NCBI RefSeq assembly: GCF_003049685.1
Contig: NZ_PYSY02000001.1
Coordinates: 434,001 to 498,000 of the forward strand
Source of the DNA: Brucella pituitosa
GTDB taxonomy: Bacteria; Pseudomonadota; Alphaproteobacteria; Rhizobiales; Rhizobiaceae
DNA length: 64,000 nucleotides
Direction: 5' to 3'
In this document: positions 32,190 to 41,181 of the stretch, piece after piece
How positions within the stretch are numbered: the stretch's first letter is position 1
How the letters are laid out: every line of letters begins with the position of its first letter
The notes under the pieces: generated by a model
Database searches by the model: none
Seen by the model: only the letters and a program-made list of their open reading frames with translations
Told to the model about the DNA's origin: nothing
Made by a program: the position numbers and the translations under genes

Positions 32190-32236
32190 TGGTGCCCGGA
32201 GACGGATTTGAACCGCCGACACGCGGATTTTCAATC
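32190..32236. repeat. attR: 47-bp repeat inside tRNA-Phe
   Basis: Right-hand copy of the perfect direct repeat (left copy 20763-20809). It covers the CCA end, T arm, variable loop and part of the anticodon stem-loop of the functional tRNA gene. Confidence 0.93.
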
Positions 32237-32265
32237 CGCTGCTCTACCAACTGAGCTATCCGGGC
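32190..32265 (-). tRNA. tRNA-Phe (GAA)
   Basis: On the minus strand the 76-nt gene reads GCCCGGATAGCTCAGTTGG at the 5' end, anticodon loop with GAA between GGATT and AATCC arms, T arm GGCGGTTCAAATCC and an encoded CCA. The 47 bp at its 3' end are repeated at 20763, showing that the element integrated here and restored a complete gene with its own copy of the 3' part. The element must therefore preserve the tRNA sequence to be tolerated. Confidence 0.97.
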
Positions 32266-32432
32266 ATCCTTGCAGTGATTTCTCACCGTGTGGCGGTGTT
32301 GGTGTCCGCCGGAAGTGGGTGGGTTATAGCATTAAATTTCGCGCTGTCCAGCACCCCATCGCAATTTTTATAAGATTTCTTATAAACACGCTAAAGTGCC
32401 GATTTCGCTGTGGAAATCGATGTTTGCCAGCC

Positions 32433-32648
32433 TCAGTTGTCGTTTTCTTCCTCTTCTTCAATCGTTTTTCCAGGAATGACATAGCTTCCCGAAAGCCAGC
32501 GATTGAGATCGATGCTTTTGCAACGTGGCGAGCAGAACGGATACGTATCACGAACCGATGGCTTACCACATTCAGGACAGGGGCGAGTCGGGCGCAACGG
32601 TGTAACGCGCGAACCGGCAGCTGCAGATATATCTTTCTTGTCGCTCAT
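32433..32648 (-). CDS. yacG: DNA gyrase inhibitor YacG
   Basis: A 71-residue zinc protein. The four-cysteine site is plain: RPCPECGKP and [25 protein letters not shown], the signature of YacG, which in E. coli binds GyrB and blocks DNA binding. An acidic tail (EEEEENDN) ends the protein. The ATG at 32648 is preferred; an in-frame ATG 30 bp upstream would reach into the maf gene. It is the last gene of the housekeeping block next to tRNA-Phe. Confidence 0.9.
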   Translation of the reverse strand: MSDKKDISAAAGSRVTPLRPTRPCPECGKPSVRDTYPFCSPRCKSIDLNRWLSGSYVIPGKTIEEEEENDN

Positions 32649-32656
32649 GGGAATTC

Positions 32657-33289
32657 TCAGACCTTGCCGTTTATCCAATTGGCATAAACCGGATAGTCAC
32701 CATCGGCCAGCAAGCTTACAGTTTCCTGCAAGGGGAGGCCAACCACATTGGTATATGATCCAACCAGCTTGACTACAAAGCTGCCTGCAAGCCCCTGAAC
32801 GGCATAACCACCAGCCTTGCCGCGCCACTCGCCTGACGCGAGATAGGCGTCAATCTGCTTGCGTGTCAGACGCTCGAAACGCAGGCGCGTTTCTACAAGC
32901 GTCTGACGCAGGTTGCCGTTGGGCAGAATAAGGCACACGCCGGTGAAAACCTTATGCGTGCGTCCTGACAAAAGGCGCAAACATTCCCGTGCTTCGTCGT
33001 TGATTTCTGCCTTGGGCAGGACACGACGTCCCACGGCAACAACCGTGTCAGCCGCCAGAACAAAAGCATTGGCGAAGTTTTCATCGCCCTTCAATTGTTC
33101 CTGTGCGGCTTTTGCCTTTTCACGCGCAAGACGACGCGCCAGTGAACGCGGATGTTCCGCGCGCTCAGGCGTTTCGTCAATATCTGCTGGCTGAATATGA
33201 TCTGGCTCAATGCCGACCTGCCCCAGAAGCTCGATCCTGCGGGGAGAGCCGGAGGCAAGAACCAGCTTATGTTGCGCACTCATAGACAA
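32657..33289 (-). CDS. maf: Maf family nucleotide pyrophosphatase
   Basis: A 210-residue house-cleaning nucleoside triphosphate pyrophosphatase, acting on non-canonical or modified nucleotides. Seen: [14 protein letters not shown] near the N-terminus, [34 protein letters not shown] (catalytic Asp), [13 protein letters not shown] and [14 protein letters not shown]. It precedes yacG by 8 bp on the same strand, a conserved alphaproteobacterial pairing. A second start codon two residues in is possible. Confidence 0.92.
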   Translation of the reverse strand: MSMSAQHKLVLASGSPRRIELLGQVGIEPDHIQPADIDETPERAEHPRSLARRLAREKAKAAQEQLKGDENFANAFVLAADTVVAVGRRVLPKAEINDEARECLRLLSGRTHKVFTGVCLILPNGNLRQTLVETRLRFERLTRKQIDAYLASGEWRGKAGGYAVQGLAGSFVVKLVGSYTNVVGLPLQETVSLLADGDYPVYANWINGKV

Positions 33290-33330
33290 GGTTTTTCCTG
33301 GAACTAAGTTTCCCGAAAGATAGGGGCTGC

Positions 33331-33549
33331 TTACTTGAAGCGGTAGGTGATACGGCCTTTGGTCAGGTCGTAAGGGGTCATTTCGACCAGAACCTTGTCG
33401 CCGGCGAGAACGCGGATGCGGTTCTTGCGCATGCGGCCTGCAGTGTGGGCAATAATTTCATGTTCGTTTTCGAGCTTCACGCGGAACATTGCATTCGGCA
33501 GCAGTTCCGTAACAACGCCCGGAAATTCGAGGACTTCTTCTTTCGCCAT
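33331..33549 (-). CDS. infA: translation initiation factor IF-1
   Basis: A 72-residue S1-type OB-fold protein binding the ribosomal A site during initiation. The sequence [32 protein letters not shown] start, [33 protein letters not shown] and the ending TYRFK are unmistakable. It sits 42 bp upstream of maf on the same strand. Confidence 0.97.
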   Translation of the reverse strand: MAKEEVLEFPGVVTELLPNAMFRVKLENEHEIIAHTAGRMRKNRIRVLAGDKVLVEMTPYDLTKGRITYRFK

Positions 33550-33661
33550 GCGATACCTGTTACTTTCTTTGATAGATTGGCCCGAAATCGGGCCGCAGCT
33601 TTAAATTTGGCCGGAACCTATATGATTAGACGGCATTTGTGAACAACCGAATTGGGCGATG

Positions 33662-34135
33662 TTATTTTGGGGCTAATCGCTCTGTGATTTGCCGCTTCAG
33701 GCGATCGCGCACATCACGATATGCATTCAGGATCTGCTCACGGCTTCCCGTCATAAGTGTTGGATCAGGCGTGGGCCAATATTCCACATCCACTGAAAAG
33801 CCGCGCATCCGTTCAAGCACCGTATGATGCGCGAGCGGGGTAAGCGTGATGATAAGATCAAAATAGCCGTCCGCCAGTTCTTCCAGTCCGCGCGGTTGCC
33901 GGGCATCGAGCGACAGGCCTTCTTCAATGAGCACGGCATCGACAAACGGGTCGCGCTCGCCGCGTTGAACACCGGCAGAAGCAATATACATATTGGGTGG
34001 AAGCAGCTTTCTTGCAAGAAGTTCGGCAATTGGCGAACGAATGGAATTCTTGCCGCAGACGAAAAGTACAGAAGTGGGCCGTTTAACGACTTCGCTTTCT
34101 TCTGCTGGGACAATCGCTTCCTGATTGCTCATCAA
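33662..34135 (-). CDS. low-molecular-weight protein tyrosine phosphatase family
   Basis: A 157-residue LMW-PTP/ArsC-fold protein. The catalytic P-loop is FVCGKNSIRSP (Cys-x5-Arg) near residue 26, and the acid Asp loop is present as EYWPTPDPT near residue 118. A 20-residue acidic N-terminal extension precedes the domain. It is located between infA and the UPF0262 gene, as in related Rhizobiales. Phosphatase rather than arsenate reductase is favoured, since no ars genes are near. Confidence 0.88.
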   Translation of the reverse strand: MMSNQEAIVPAEESEVVKRPTSVLFVCGKNSIRSPIAELLARKLLPPNMYIASAGVQRGERDPFVDAVLIEEGLSLDARQPRGLEELADGYFDLIITLTPLAHHTVLERMRGFSVDVEYWPTPDPTLMTGSREQILNAYRDVRDRLKRQITERLAPK

Positions 34136-34138
34136 GGA

Positions 34139-34621
34139 TCAGCCCCGCCAGTGCAGCACGCAGACGAGCGTGAAAAGACGCCGTGCGGTCGCAAAATCGA
34201 CTTCGATCTTGCCGTTCAGTCGCGTTTGCAGGGTTTGCGAGCCTTCATTGTGCAAGCCGCGCCGCCCCATGTCGATTGCCTCAATCTTGCTGGGGCTCGC
34301 TGAGCGAATGGCCTCATAATAGCTTTCGCAAACGAGAAAATAGTCGCGCACAACACGCCGCAATGGAGTCAATGAGAGGATGTGAGTCGCAACATCGTCG
34401 CCGCTTTCACGCATGATGGAAAAAATCAGGCGTGATTCCATCAGCGAAAGCTTCAGCTTGTACGGCCCGCCGGTATGATCACCCACCGGGTGAAAGGCAT
34501 TTTCTTCAATCAGGTCAAAAATCGCGACCGCGCGTTCGTGCTCGACGTCAGGCGTCGAACGGCCGATGGATTCATCGAGCTCGACGTCAACAAGACGGGC
34601 ATTAGGAACGCCGGCGGTCAT
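34139..34621 (-). CDS. UPF0262 family protein
   Basis: A 160-residue conserved alphaproteobacterial protein of unknown function. Recognised from [31 protein letters not shown] at the N-terminus and [17 protein letters not shown] text with [19 protein letters not shown] near the C-terminus. It lies between hisD and the phosphatase gene with gaps of 6 and 3 bp, so the three are probably cotranscribed. Confidence 0.9.
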   Translation of the reverse strand: MTAGVPNARLVDVELDESIGRSTPDVEHERAVAIFDLIEENAFHPVGDHTGGPYKLKLSLMESRLIFSIMRESGDDVATHILSLTPLRRVVRDYFLVCESYYEAIRSASPSKIEAIDMGRRGLHNEGSQTLQTRLNGKIEVDFATARRLFTLVCVLHWRG

Positions 34622-34627
34622 GATACC

Positions 34628-35920
34628 TCATAGATTAAGCCGGATGGCAACGGACTGCGCGTGGGCGTCGAGGCCTTCGGCACGAGCGATTTCGATAGCT
34701 GCGGGACCGAGGGCGCGTAACTGATCCGGGCCGAGTTTGAGAAGCGAGGTGCGCTTCATATAATCAAGAACCGAAAGGCCAGACGAGAAACGCGCAGAGC
34801 GCGCGGTTGGCAGAACGTGATTGCATCCACCGACATAATCGCCGATCACTTCCGGCGTATAGGCGCCGATAAAGACCGAACCGGCATTGCGGATTTTTGG
34901 CAAAAGCGCTTCCGGATCTGCCGTGGCGATTTCCAGATGCTCCGCAGCAATGCGGTTTGCCAGCGGAATGGCTGCTTCAAAATCGTCAACCAGAATGACG
35001 GCACCGAAATCGCGCCAGCTTGCGGCGGCTGTTTCAGCGCGCGGCAAGGTTTTAAGCTGACGCTCCACAGCCTCTTCAACAGCCTTTGCAAAAGGCTCAT
35101 CATTGGTCATCAGAATCGACTGTGCTGCAGTGTCATGTTCTGCCTGCGCCAGAATATCAGCGGCCAGCCAATCGGGATTGTTGTCCTTATCGGCAATCAC
35201 CAGCACTTCGGAAGGGCCTGCAATCATGTCGATGCCAACAGTGCCGAACACAATGCGCTTGGCGGCAGCAACATAGGCATTGCCAGGGCCGACGATCTTG
35301 GCGACCGGCTCAATGGTTTCAGTGCCATAGGCGAGTGCTGCAATGGCTTGAGCCCCGCCGACACGGTAAATCTCCGACACACCTGCGAGCCGTGCAGCAA
35401 CCAGAACTAGCGGATTGAGCTTGCCATCGGGCGAGGGGACGACCATGACAATCCGATCAACGCCCGCGACCTTCGCAGGCACGGCATTCATCAGCACTGA
35501 GCTTGGATAACTCGCTGTGCCGCCGGGCACATATAGGCCAACCGCTTCGATGGCCGTCCAGCGCGAACCGAGTTCTACGCCAAGCGCGTCGGTATAACGG
35601 TCGTCCATGGGCAGCTGACGCGCATGATGCTTTTCGATGCGCTCATGGGCGAGTTTGAGAGCTTCAATGGTTGAAGCCGGTGCATCATCAAAGGCCGCAT
35701 CGATTTCCGCTTCCGTCACGCGGATGCCGGTCTTATTCAGATCGATACGATCAAACCGCTGCGAATATTCAATAAGCGCTGAATCGCCTTCGCGGCGCAC
35801 ACGATCAACGATTTCGCGGGCAGCCCGATCCACATCTTCCGAGACTTCGCGCTTGCCGGTGAGGAAAGCTGCAAACTTCTGTTCAAAATCGGGATCGTTT
35901 TGTCTGAGCGTCGTGACCAC
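34628..35920 (-). CDS. hisD: histidinol dehydrogenase
   Basis: A 430-residue zinc enzyme performing the last two oxidations of histidine biosynthesis (L-histidinol to L-histidine with NAD). Strong motifs: GLYVPGGTASYPSSVLMNAVPAKVAGV, YRVGGAQAIAALAYGTETI, IAGPSEVLVIAD, AQAEHDTAAQSIL, EHLEIA and NHVLPTARSARFSSGLSV. Length is standard. Other his genes are not in the window. Confidence 0.97.
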   Translation of the reverse strand: MVTTLRQNDPDFEQKFAAFLTGKREVSEDVDRAAREIVDRVRREGDSALIEYSQRFDRIDLNKTGIRVTEAEIDAAFDDAPASTIEALKLAHERIEKHHARQLPMDDRYTDALGVELGSRWTAIEAVGLYVPGGTASYPSSVLMNAVPAKVAGVDRIVMVVPSPDGKLNPLVLVAARLAGVSEIYRVGGAQAIAALAYGTETIEPVAKIVGPGNAYVAAAKRIVFGTVGIDMIAGPSEVLVIADKDNNPDWLAADILAQAEHDTAAQSILMTNDEPFAKAVEEAVERQLKTLPRAETAAASWRDFGAVILVDDFEAAIPLANRIAAEHLEIATADPEALLPKIRNAGSVFIGAYTPEVIGDYVGGCNHVLPTARSARFSSGLSVLDYMKRTSLLKLGPDQLRALGPAAIEIARAEGLDAHAQSVAIRLNL

Positions 35921-35988
35921 GCTGGTATTCCTTTAATTGTCAGTCTGGGCGGTGCCCGTCAGGTATGTGAAGCGGTTGTCAGCGGCAA

Positions 35989-36438
35989 TCAGGCGTCGTG
36001 TCGCGGCAGGGTATTTGTTTCCCAGGCAGGACCGAGATCCGTCAACTGTGCTTCAATGCATTCTACATCCAGACGGATAGCCGCATTTGCCGAGAAAGTC
36101 AGTTCCAATGTTCCGGCAGGCGCTTCACCGGGAACGAAACGAATGGCCAGCAGCGAGAGTACTTCATCCGATTTTTGCCGGTCGATGCCGGTAGCTTTTG
36201 CAGCTGTGACACGATTGAAATGCAGGGCCGTGCGACGACGCTGATATTGCGGCTTGCGGAACAGTTTAGGCTTTGCCTCTTCCCAAGCAAAACGGTTGGC
36301 AGTCAGGACAAAACGCTTGTCCTTCGCAAGATATTGAAGATCGGAGACTTTTAGGACTGCATCCTGAAGATGGGCGGACAGGACCTGCAAATCCTCCTCA
36401 TCCAGCGCCACAAGCTTCAACATTTCCATATCTGGCAT
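35989..36438 (-). CDS. DUF2948 family protein
   Basis: A 149-residue conserved protein of unknown function found between murA and hisD in many Rhizobiales. Seen: LKLVALDEEDLQVLSAHLQDAVLKVSDL at the N-terminus, RFAWEEAKPKLFRKPQYQRRRTALHFNRV in the middle and a beta-rich C-terminal part (LELTFSANAAIRLDVECIEAQL). It precedes hisD by 68 bp on the same strand. Confidence 0.85.
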   Translation of the reverse strand: MPDMEMLKLVALDEEDLQVLSAHLQDAVLKVSDLQYLAKDKRFVLTANRFAWEEAKPKLFRKPQYQRRRTALHFNRVTAAKATGIDRQKSDEVLSLLAIRFVPGEAPAGTLELTFSANAAIRLDVECIEAQLTDLGPAWETNTLPRHDA

Positions 36439-36490
36439 CGTTCCCTGCTATTTTCAAAATGATGTGGAAGCAACTTTACATGCCAGCACA

Positions 36491-36522
36491 AAAAAATCGA
36501 CAGGCTTTTCAGCCTGTTGATT
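36491..36522 (-). terminator. rho-independent terminator downstream of murA
   Basis: In minus-strand sense AATCAACAGGCT pairs with AGCCTGTCGATT (one mismatch) around GAAA and is followed by a run of Ts. It is the second hairpin after murA. Confidence 0.65.
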
Positions 36523-36542
36523 AATCTGCCTGCGATAAAAGA

Positions 36543-36568
36543 AAAGCCGGAAATTTATTTCCGGCTTT
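36543..36568. terminator. hairpin directly after murA
   Basis: AAAGCCGGAAA (36543-36553) and TTTCCGGCTTT (36558-36568) pair perfectly with a TTTA loop, so it has A/T tracts on both sides and can work in either direction. Confidence 0.75.
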
Positions 36569-36575
36569 TAAGCAA

Positions 36576-37868
36576 TTAACCGCTGATGCGTTCGACATTC
36601 GCGCCGCAACGCGAGAGCTTTTCTTCCAGACGCTCAAAGCCGCGATCAAGGTGATAGACGCGGTTGACGATGGTTTCACCTTCAGCTGCAAGGCCTGCAA
36701 TGACGAGAGAAACCGAAGCACGCAGATCGGTCGCCATAACCTGTGCACCCTTGAGACGTTCGACGCCTTCAACGGTTGCAGTCTGACCGGACAGCGAAAT
36801 CTTTGCGCCAAGGCGCGCCAGTTCCTGCACGTGCATGAAGCGATTCTCGAAAATCGTTTCGGTAATGCGCGACGTTCCCTTTGCCATGGTCATCAGGCCC
36901 ATGAACTGCGCCTGAAGATCGGTAGGGAAGCCGGGGAATGGATCGGTCGTCACGTCTACCGGATGAATGCCATGGCCATTGCGCACAACACGCAGACCAC
37001 TGTTGGTTTCGGTGATTTCAGCACCAGCTTTGCGCAGCGTATCGAGTGCTGCGGTCAGCTGACTTGCCTCAGCACCTTCAAGCAGGACGTCGCCACCGGT
37101 CATCGCAACAACCATGGCATACGTGCCGGTTTCAATGCGATCAGGAATAACGCGAACGCGTGCACCTGACAGGCTGGTCACGCCCTGAACATGGATCGTC
37201 TCGGTGCCAGCACCGGTGATTTTTGCGCCCATGGCGTTGAGGCAATCCGCCAGATTGACGACTTCCGGTTCGCGTGCAGGGTTCTCAATAATGGTTTCGC
37301 CATTGGCCAGCACTGCTGCCATCAGCATCACGTGGGTTGCGCCAACTGAAACCTTCGGGAAGCGATAGTGTGCGCCAACAAGGCCACCCTTTGGCGCGCG
37401 CGCCTTGGCATAGCCGTTTTCAATATCGATCTGCGCGCCGAGAGCCTGAAGGCATTCGAGCAGCAGGTCAACCGGGCGCGTACCGATTGCGCAGCCGCCG
37501 GGCAGTGAAACGGTGGCTTCTCCCATACGAGCCAGAAGCGGTCCGATAACCCAGAAGCTCGCACGCATCTTGGAGACCAGCTCATAAGGAGCAACGGTGT
37601 CGACGATATTGCGGGCTGTGAAATGGATGGTGCGCGAATAGGCACCATTCTGGTGCTCACGGCGTCCATTGACCGAATAATCAACGCCGTGATTGGAAAG
37701 AATGCGGATCAGCTGCTCGACATCGGCGAGATGCGGCACGTTTTCGAGCGTCAGCGTATCGTCGGTGAGAAGGGAGGCGATCATCAAAGGAAGCGCGGCA
37801 TTTTTCGCGCCAGAGATGGGAATGACGCCGTTGAGCTTGTTGCCGCCGACGATTTTGATGCGATCCAT
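36576..37868 (-). CDS. murA: UDP-N-acetylglucosamine 1-carboxyvinyltransferase
   Basis: A 430-residue EPSP-synthase-fold enzyme that adds enolpyruvate to UDP-GlcNAc, the first committed step of peptidoglycan synthesis. Motifs: [20 protein letters not shown] at the N-terminus with the UDP-GlcNAc-binding Lys-Asn, [19 protein letters not shown] [16 protein letters not shown] containing the fosfomycin-target Cys, [20 protein letters not shown] and [15 protein letters not shown]. Two hairpins follow. The Cys predicts fosfomycin sensitivity of the enzyme. Confidence 0.97.
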   Translation of the reverse strand: MDRIKIVGGNKLNGVIPISGAKNAALPLMIASLLTDDTLTLENVPHLADVEQLIRILSNHGVDYSVNGRREHQNGAYSRTIHFTARNIVDTVAPYELVSKMRASFWVIGPLLARMGEATVSLPGGCAIGTRPVDLLLECLQALGAQIDIENGYAKARAPKGGLVGAHYRFPKVSVGATHVMLMAAVLANGETIIENPAREPEVVNLADCLNAMGAKITGAGTETIHVQGVTSLSGARVRVIPDRIETGTYAMVVAMTGGDVLLEGAEASQLTAALDTLRKAGAEITETNSGLRVVRNGHGIHPVDVTTDPFPGFPTDLQAQFMGLMTMAKGTSRITETIFENRFMHVQELARLGAKISLSGQTATVEGVERLKGAQVMATDLRASVSLVIAGLAAEGETIVNRVYHLDRGFERLEEKLSRCGANVERISG

Positions 37869-38128
37869 GCTGTTTCACCTTCTGGGCCGAAGCCATTGCC
37901 CGGTAATCGATTTTTGCAAATTCCGCAGCGTTCATGCCTGCGGGCGTTGCATTATGAAATGACTGTTCTTGCGGCGGAATTACGTCGATCACGAATCATA
38001 GCCGAACCGCGACGCCACCAAGAATTGAATTGTGCTTTTATCGCAGCCACTCGCTATCTTCAAGAAAGGCTTTGCCGGCTGCGGTTTTGTTCCGCCTGAT
38101 ATACTAACCTTGAAAATTGAACCGCATG

Positions 38129-38308
38129 TTAATCGGTGTCGTCTTTTCCCGCAGTAATACCAGTATTGCGTTCGTCGGCATCGCCGGCGCGGCGCGAACG
38201 GGTTTGTGCTTTACGACGTGCCAGATTCGCCCGAAGCTGCTCTGCAAGCCGCTTTTTGCGCCTGTCCGCCTGATTTTGTTTCTCGTCGTGGGTGTCATCT
38301 TCGTTCAT
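38129..38308 (-). CDS. small basic conserved protein (59 residues)
   Basis: A short gene beginning MNEDDTHDEKQNQADRRKKR and continuing LAEQLRANLARRKAQTRSRRAGDADE, with the acidic ending TAGKDDTD. The core 'RR-K-RLAEQLRANLARRKAQ' is one I recall as a conserved small protein near murA in Rhizobiales. It is highly charged with 13 Lys/Arg in the central 35 residues and has no cysteine or membrane segment. It stands alone 260 bp upstream of murA. Function unknown, possibly nucleic-acid binding. Confidence 0.7.
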   Translation of the reverse strand: MNEDDTHDEKQNQADRRKKRLAEQLRANLARRKAQTRSRRAGDADERNTGITAGKDDTD

Positions 38309-38455
38309 GAAGGTTGTTTACTACGGCAGAAAGCGCGGGAAAAGCGCCTTCTGTGGAGGCGGGCGGGGGATTTCCACATTATGTGAAAATAATTGTGATT
38401 GGTTGCTTGCGATTTGCGTAATGATGTGTCAGAAGTCCGCCGCGTTCAAGAGAAT

Positions 38456-38530
38456 GCTGCGGTAGCTCAGTGGTAGAGCACTCCATTGGTAATGGAGAGG
38501 CCGAGAGTTCAATCCTCTCTCGCAGCACCA
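38456..38530 (+). tRNA. tRNA-Thr (GGT)
   Basis: A 75-nt gene reading GCTGCGGTAGCTCAGTGG at the 5' end, an anticodon stem CTCCA/TGGAG enclosing loop TTGGTAA (anticodon GGT), T arm GAGAGTTCAATCCTCTC, acceptor CGCAGC and encoded ACCA. Confidence 0.97.
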
Positions 38531-38785
38531 GTTTCCCTTAGGTTGGAAACGAAGGTCCTATCCCCCCTGAGATAAAATTTCGAGCTACACAATGATAGAT
38601 ATCATTGCTGTTCGCCATGATCTGCGATTTGATTTTGCGAATGAAAAAGTAAATTCATCTCACTTGGCGTAGCTCCCGCACAGGTAAAAATCCTGCAGGG
38701 GGTCTTCTCGGCTAAGCGGCTGAATAAATTTAGTAAATCAGCGTTACCGCTGATCTAAAAAACATTGAATTTTATTGAGAAAGAA

Positions 38786-38862
38786 TGGCGCACCCGAAAG
38801 GATTCGAACCTCTGACCCCCAGATTCGTAGTCTGGTGCTCTATCCAGCTGAGCTACGGGTGC
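38786..38862 (-). tRNA. tRNA-Arg (ACG)
   Basis: On the minus strand 77 nt: GCACCCGTAGCTCAGCTGG, anticodon stem CCAGA/TCTGG with loop CTACGAA (anticodon ACG, read as ICG after deamination), T arm AGAGGTTCGAATCCTTT and encoded GCCA end. Convergent with tRNA-Thr, 255 bp away. Confidence 0.97.
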
Positions 38863-39226
38863 TTGCCTGTGTGCCGCGATTGCTGCGGCGATGGGCGGTT
38901 GATAATCGGACGGATTACTAAAAGCAAGCACCTTCTTGGAAAAAAATGCGCTTATGTGAAGTTTTCTTATCAATGCCCGGCTTTGCGGGCTTTTAGAGCC
39001 TGTTTCGAAATGGGGAAAACGCATGAAAGCCAGGCAATGGCGTGAATTCAGGACGAGACAGCATTCGCAAAGCGGGAATCATGCAGTGAATCAGCCCACT
39101 AGCAACTTGATGAATCGAGTGGATTTTTTGAATTTCAGGTTTGAACCAGCATTTATGTCGGGCGAAATTCTAATATCGAACGCAATCCTCTGATGCGTGT
39201 CGTTTCATTGTATTGATACAAGATGC
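38863..39226. other. intergenic region between tRNA-Arg and the histidine kinase
   Basis: A 364-bp stretch without a convincing gene. It holds a short hairpin GCCCG-GCTTTG-CGGGC followed by TTTT at 38975-38994 and otherwise AT-rich sequence; no further signal is seen. Confidence 0.5.
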
Positions 39227-40795
39227 TTAAGCCGCGTCGCTGCCGTGCTTATTGCTGCGTCTTTCGCCCCAATTGGGCAAGTCAGGAAGGCGAATCTCGA
39301 AATGCGCACCAATGGGCCGATCTTCACGCAGTTCGATTGTGCCGCCATGCGCGCGCACCAGTTCCTGCGCGATTGCAAGACCAAGCCCTGTCCCGTCGCT
39401 TCGTGTGGAGCCCTTAAACGCTGTAAAGAGATTGTCGCGCGCTTTCTGCGGCAGGCCAGGGCCAGTGTCTTCCACGCCGATAATTGTTGTCGTTCCGATT
39501 CTCCCTGCAGAAAGTGTGAGACGCTTGACGGTAGATACATCGCTGCGCCGATCACGCTCCATCGCCTGCACAGAGTTACGGCACAGATTATGCAACACGC
39601 GGAACAGCTGTTCGGAATCGACATTCAATTCAAAATCAACGGGGATGAGATTTTCGAACTCGATACCGCTTTCCGCTTTCAGATTAAGCGTTTCCTGCAC
39701 ATCAAGAATGACGGTGCTTAATTGTACGCGGCGCGGGGCAGGCGGGGCCTCTTGCGAGCGGCCATAGGCCATAACGCTTTCGGAGTAATTGATGGCACGG
39801 CTTAACGTGTGGATGAGCTTTGGCGCGAAACGCTGCACCATCGGGTCCTGAGTGTCGGCCAGTCGGTCTGACATGAGCTGCGCTGATGCCAGAATGTTGC
39901 GCATATCATGATTGATTTTGGAAACCGCGAGGCCGAGATCGGCCAGATGCTTCTGTTCTTTCAGCGTGCGCTGCAAATCGCTTTGGATATGTGCGATCTG
40001 TCGTTGTGCAATGCCGAACTCGTCCTTGCGGTTTTCTGGCACAAGAATCCGGGTTGGATTGTCGGGTGCTGAGGCAAAGTCGATCATATTGCGATGCATG
40101 AGGCGCACAGGGCGCAGCAGCATTTCGTGAATGATGAGATAAACGAGGCTCGCGGCAATCACCGAAATAAGCAGAGAGATGATCGCAACATTGGTCGCAT
40201 AACTCAGCATGGCATGGCGCAGCGGTGCATCTGAAGTGACGATTTCGATAATACGTCCGGGATTGGCGGATGGCGGGTTCGATCCATAAATACGCAAAGT
40301 GCGATTGCCGCCGTTAAACAGCGTTCCAAACGCATCCCAGATCGCAGCGGCTTCACTGATATTATTGAGATCGACCACCTGATCGATAGTGCCCGGCATT
40401 TCGCTCATTGCGAGAAGATGAGATGCACCCGCTTCGCGCAAAGCAATTGCCTTGGTCCCGGTTGCAAGCAGCACCTTGTCCTGAACTTCGCGTGGAATAT
40501 TGATATTGCCGCTCGCAATAAGCACTTCGCTGACGGCATACACGGTGTCGAGGCGCGAACTCATCCAGCGCACCCGCATATTGGCGATAGATGGCACGAA
40601 GATCAGAACCTCAGCGATAAGAACGGCAAGAGCCGTCAGAATGAGGAGCTTGCTTGAAAGCCGGTTGCGCCAGCGAAGGCGCGTGAAATGGATGGGCGAA
40701 GTCTTATCGTCCTGTGGGGATGCCGTAGCGGGAGAACGCGCGGCTGTATCGGCAACGACCCCACCCGTATCCATGGTTTTTTCAACAGCCGCCAT
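39227..40795 (-). CDS. membrane sensor histidine kinase
   Basis: A 522-residue two-component sensor. An N-terminal membrane segment (LLILTALAVLIAEVLIFVPSIA, about residues 50-72) and a second (AIISLLISVIAASLVYLIIHEM, about 203-224) enclose a periplasmic domain of about 130 residues; a HAMP-like linker follows. The H box is VSKINHDMRNILASAQ, with His phosphorylation site, and the ATPase domain has FRVLHNLCRNSVQAM (N box), GVEDTGPGLP (G1), FTAFKGSTRSDGTGLGLAIAQEL (F/G2). No response regulator gene is adjacent, so its partner lies elsewhere. Confidence 0.92.
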   Translation of the reverse strand: MAAVEKTMDTGGVVADTAARSPATASPQDDKTSPIHFTRLRWRNRLSSKLLILTALAVLIAEVLIFVPSIANMRVRWMSSRLDTVYAVSEVLIASGNINIPREVQDKVLLATGTKAIALREAGASHLLAMSEMPGTIDQVVDLNNISEAAAIWDAFGTLFNGGNRTLRIYGSNPPSANPGRIIEIVTSDAPLRHAMLSYATNVAIISLLISVIAASLVYLIIHEMLLRPVRLMHRNMIDFASAPDNPTRILVPENRKDEFGIAQRQIAHIQSDLQRTLKEQKHLADLGLAVSKINHDMRNILASAQLMSDRLADTQDPMVQRFAPKLIHTLSRAINYSESVMAYGRSQEAPPAPRRVQLSTVILDVQETLNLKAESGIEFENLIPVDFELNVDSEQLFRVLHNLCRNSVQAMERDRRSDVSTVKRLTLSAGRIGTTTIIGVEDTGPGLPQKARDNLFTAFKGSTRSDGTGLGLAIAQELVRAHGGTIELREDRPIGAHFEIRLPDLPNWGERRSNKHGSDAA

Positions 40796-41181
40796 ACGTT
40801 AAATCCAAATCGACAGGCTGTGTGGCTGCGATGCGGCCGCGCCTTATTCAGAAAGCTCATCACAATGCGAACATACAAATATCGCCTTCTATATATGGTG
40901 GCGCGAGATAATTCCAACGGGCTTTGTCTCTTTTGATTGAAACAGGTCCGTTGGGTTCCTTTACCAGCATTACCGAAATTTAACTCGACGTGCGGAATCG
41001 CGACGTGCAAACTCGCAAAAAGGGAAATCTGTGATGCTTCAATGGTGGCACTTTCGGTGCAACTATTGGGGCGATCATTATTTTGATACTGTTTGCAGCT
41101 TATCCTGCGCCCAACGTGAATATGGATGGTTTGAATCAGAGGCCCGTCGATGCCTTCGACAAGGCCCTGCCGGAGAGTTGA
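40796..41181. other. intergenic region upstream of the RND efflux genes
   Basis: A 386-bp gap between divergent genes. Sequence 41035-41180 can be read as a hydrophobic peptide (GATIGAIIILILFAAYPAPN) ending at a TGA just before the efflux gene, but the frame has no start codon. Presumably it holds both promoters; no palindromic operator stood out. Confidence 0.4.

Larger units (their letters stand above)
20763..32236. mobile_element. integrated 11.4-kb phage-satellite-like element in tRNA-Phe
   Basis: Bounded by perfect 47-bp direct repeats identical to the 3' end of tRNA-Phe (20763-20809 and 32190-32236), giving an 11,427-bp unit. Gene order: connector-like protein, small protein, replication-initiator-like protein with iterons, terminase small and large subunits, inverted XRE/membrane pair, small genes, HTH protein, portal, protease-capsid fusion, gpW-like connector, decoration protein, unknown, excisionase-like, integrase. 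All frames are intact and many overlap by 1-11 bp. No tail tube, tail fibre, tape measure, holin or lysin gene is recognisable. This pattern matches capsid-forming satellites rather than a full prophage; a heavily reduced prophage is the alternative. Confidence 0.85.

Noticed and set aside
32148..32687. A 179-codon plus-strand frame over tRNA-Phe and yacG
   Set aside because: Begins with the same translated tRNA text and runs antisense to a real gene.
32433..33549. Assigning yacG, maf and infA to the integrated element
   Set aside because: They lie outside the right attachment repeat and are conserved housekeeping genes.
41035..41164. A hydrophobic peptide-like reading before the efflux adaptor gene
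   Set aside because: There is no start codon after the in-frame stop at 41032, so it cannot be translated as a separate protein as it stands.
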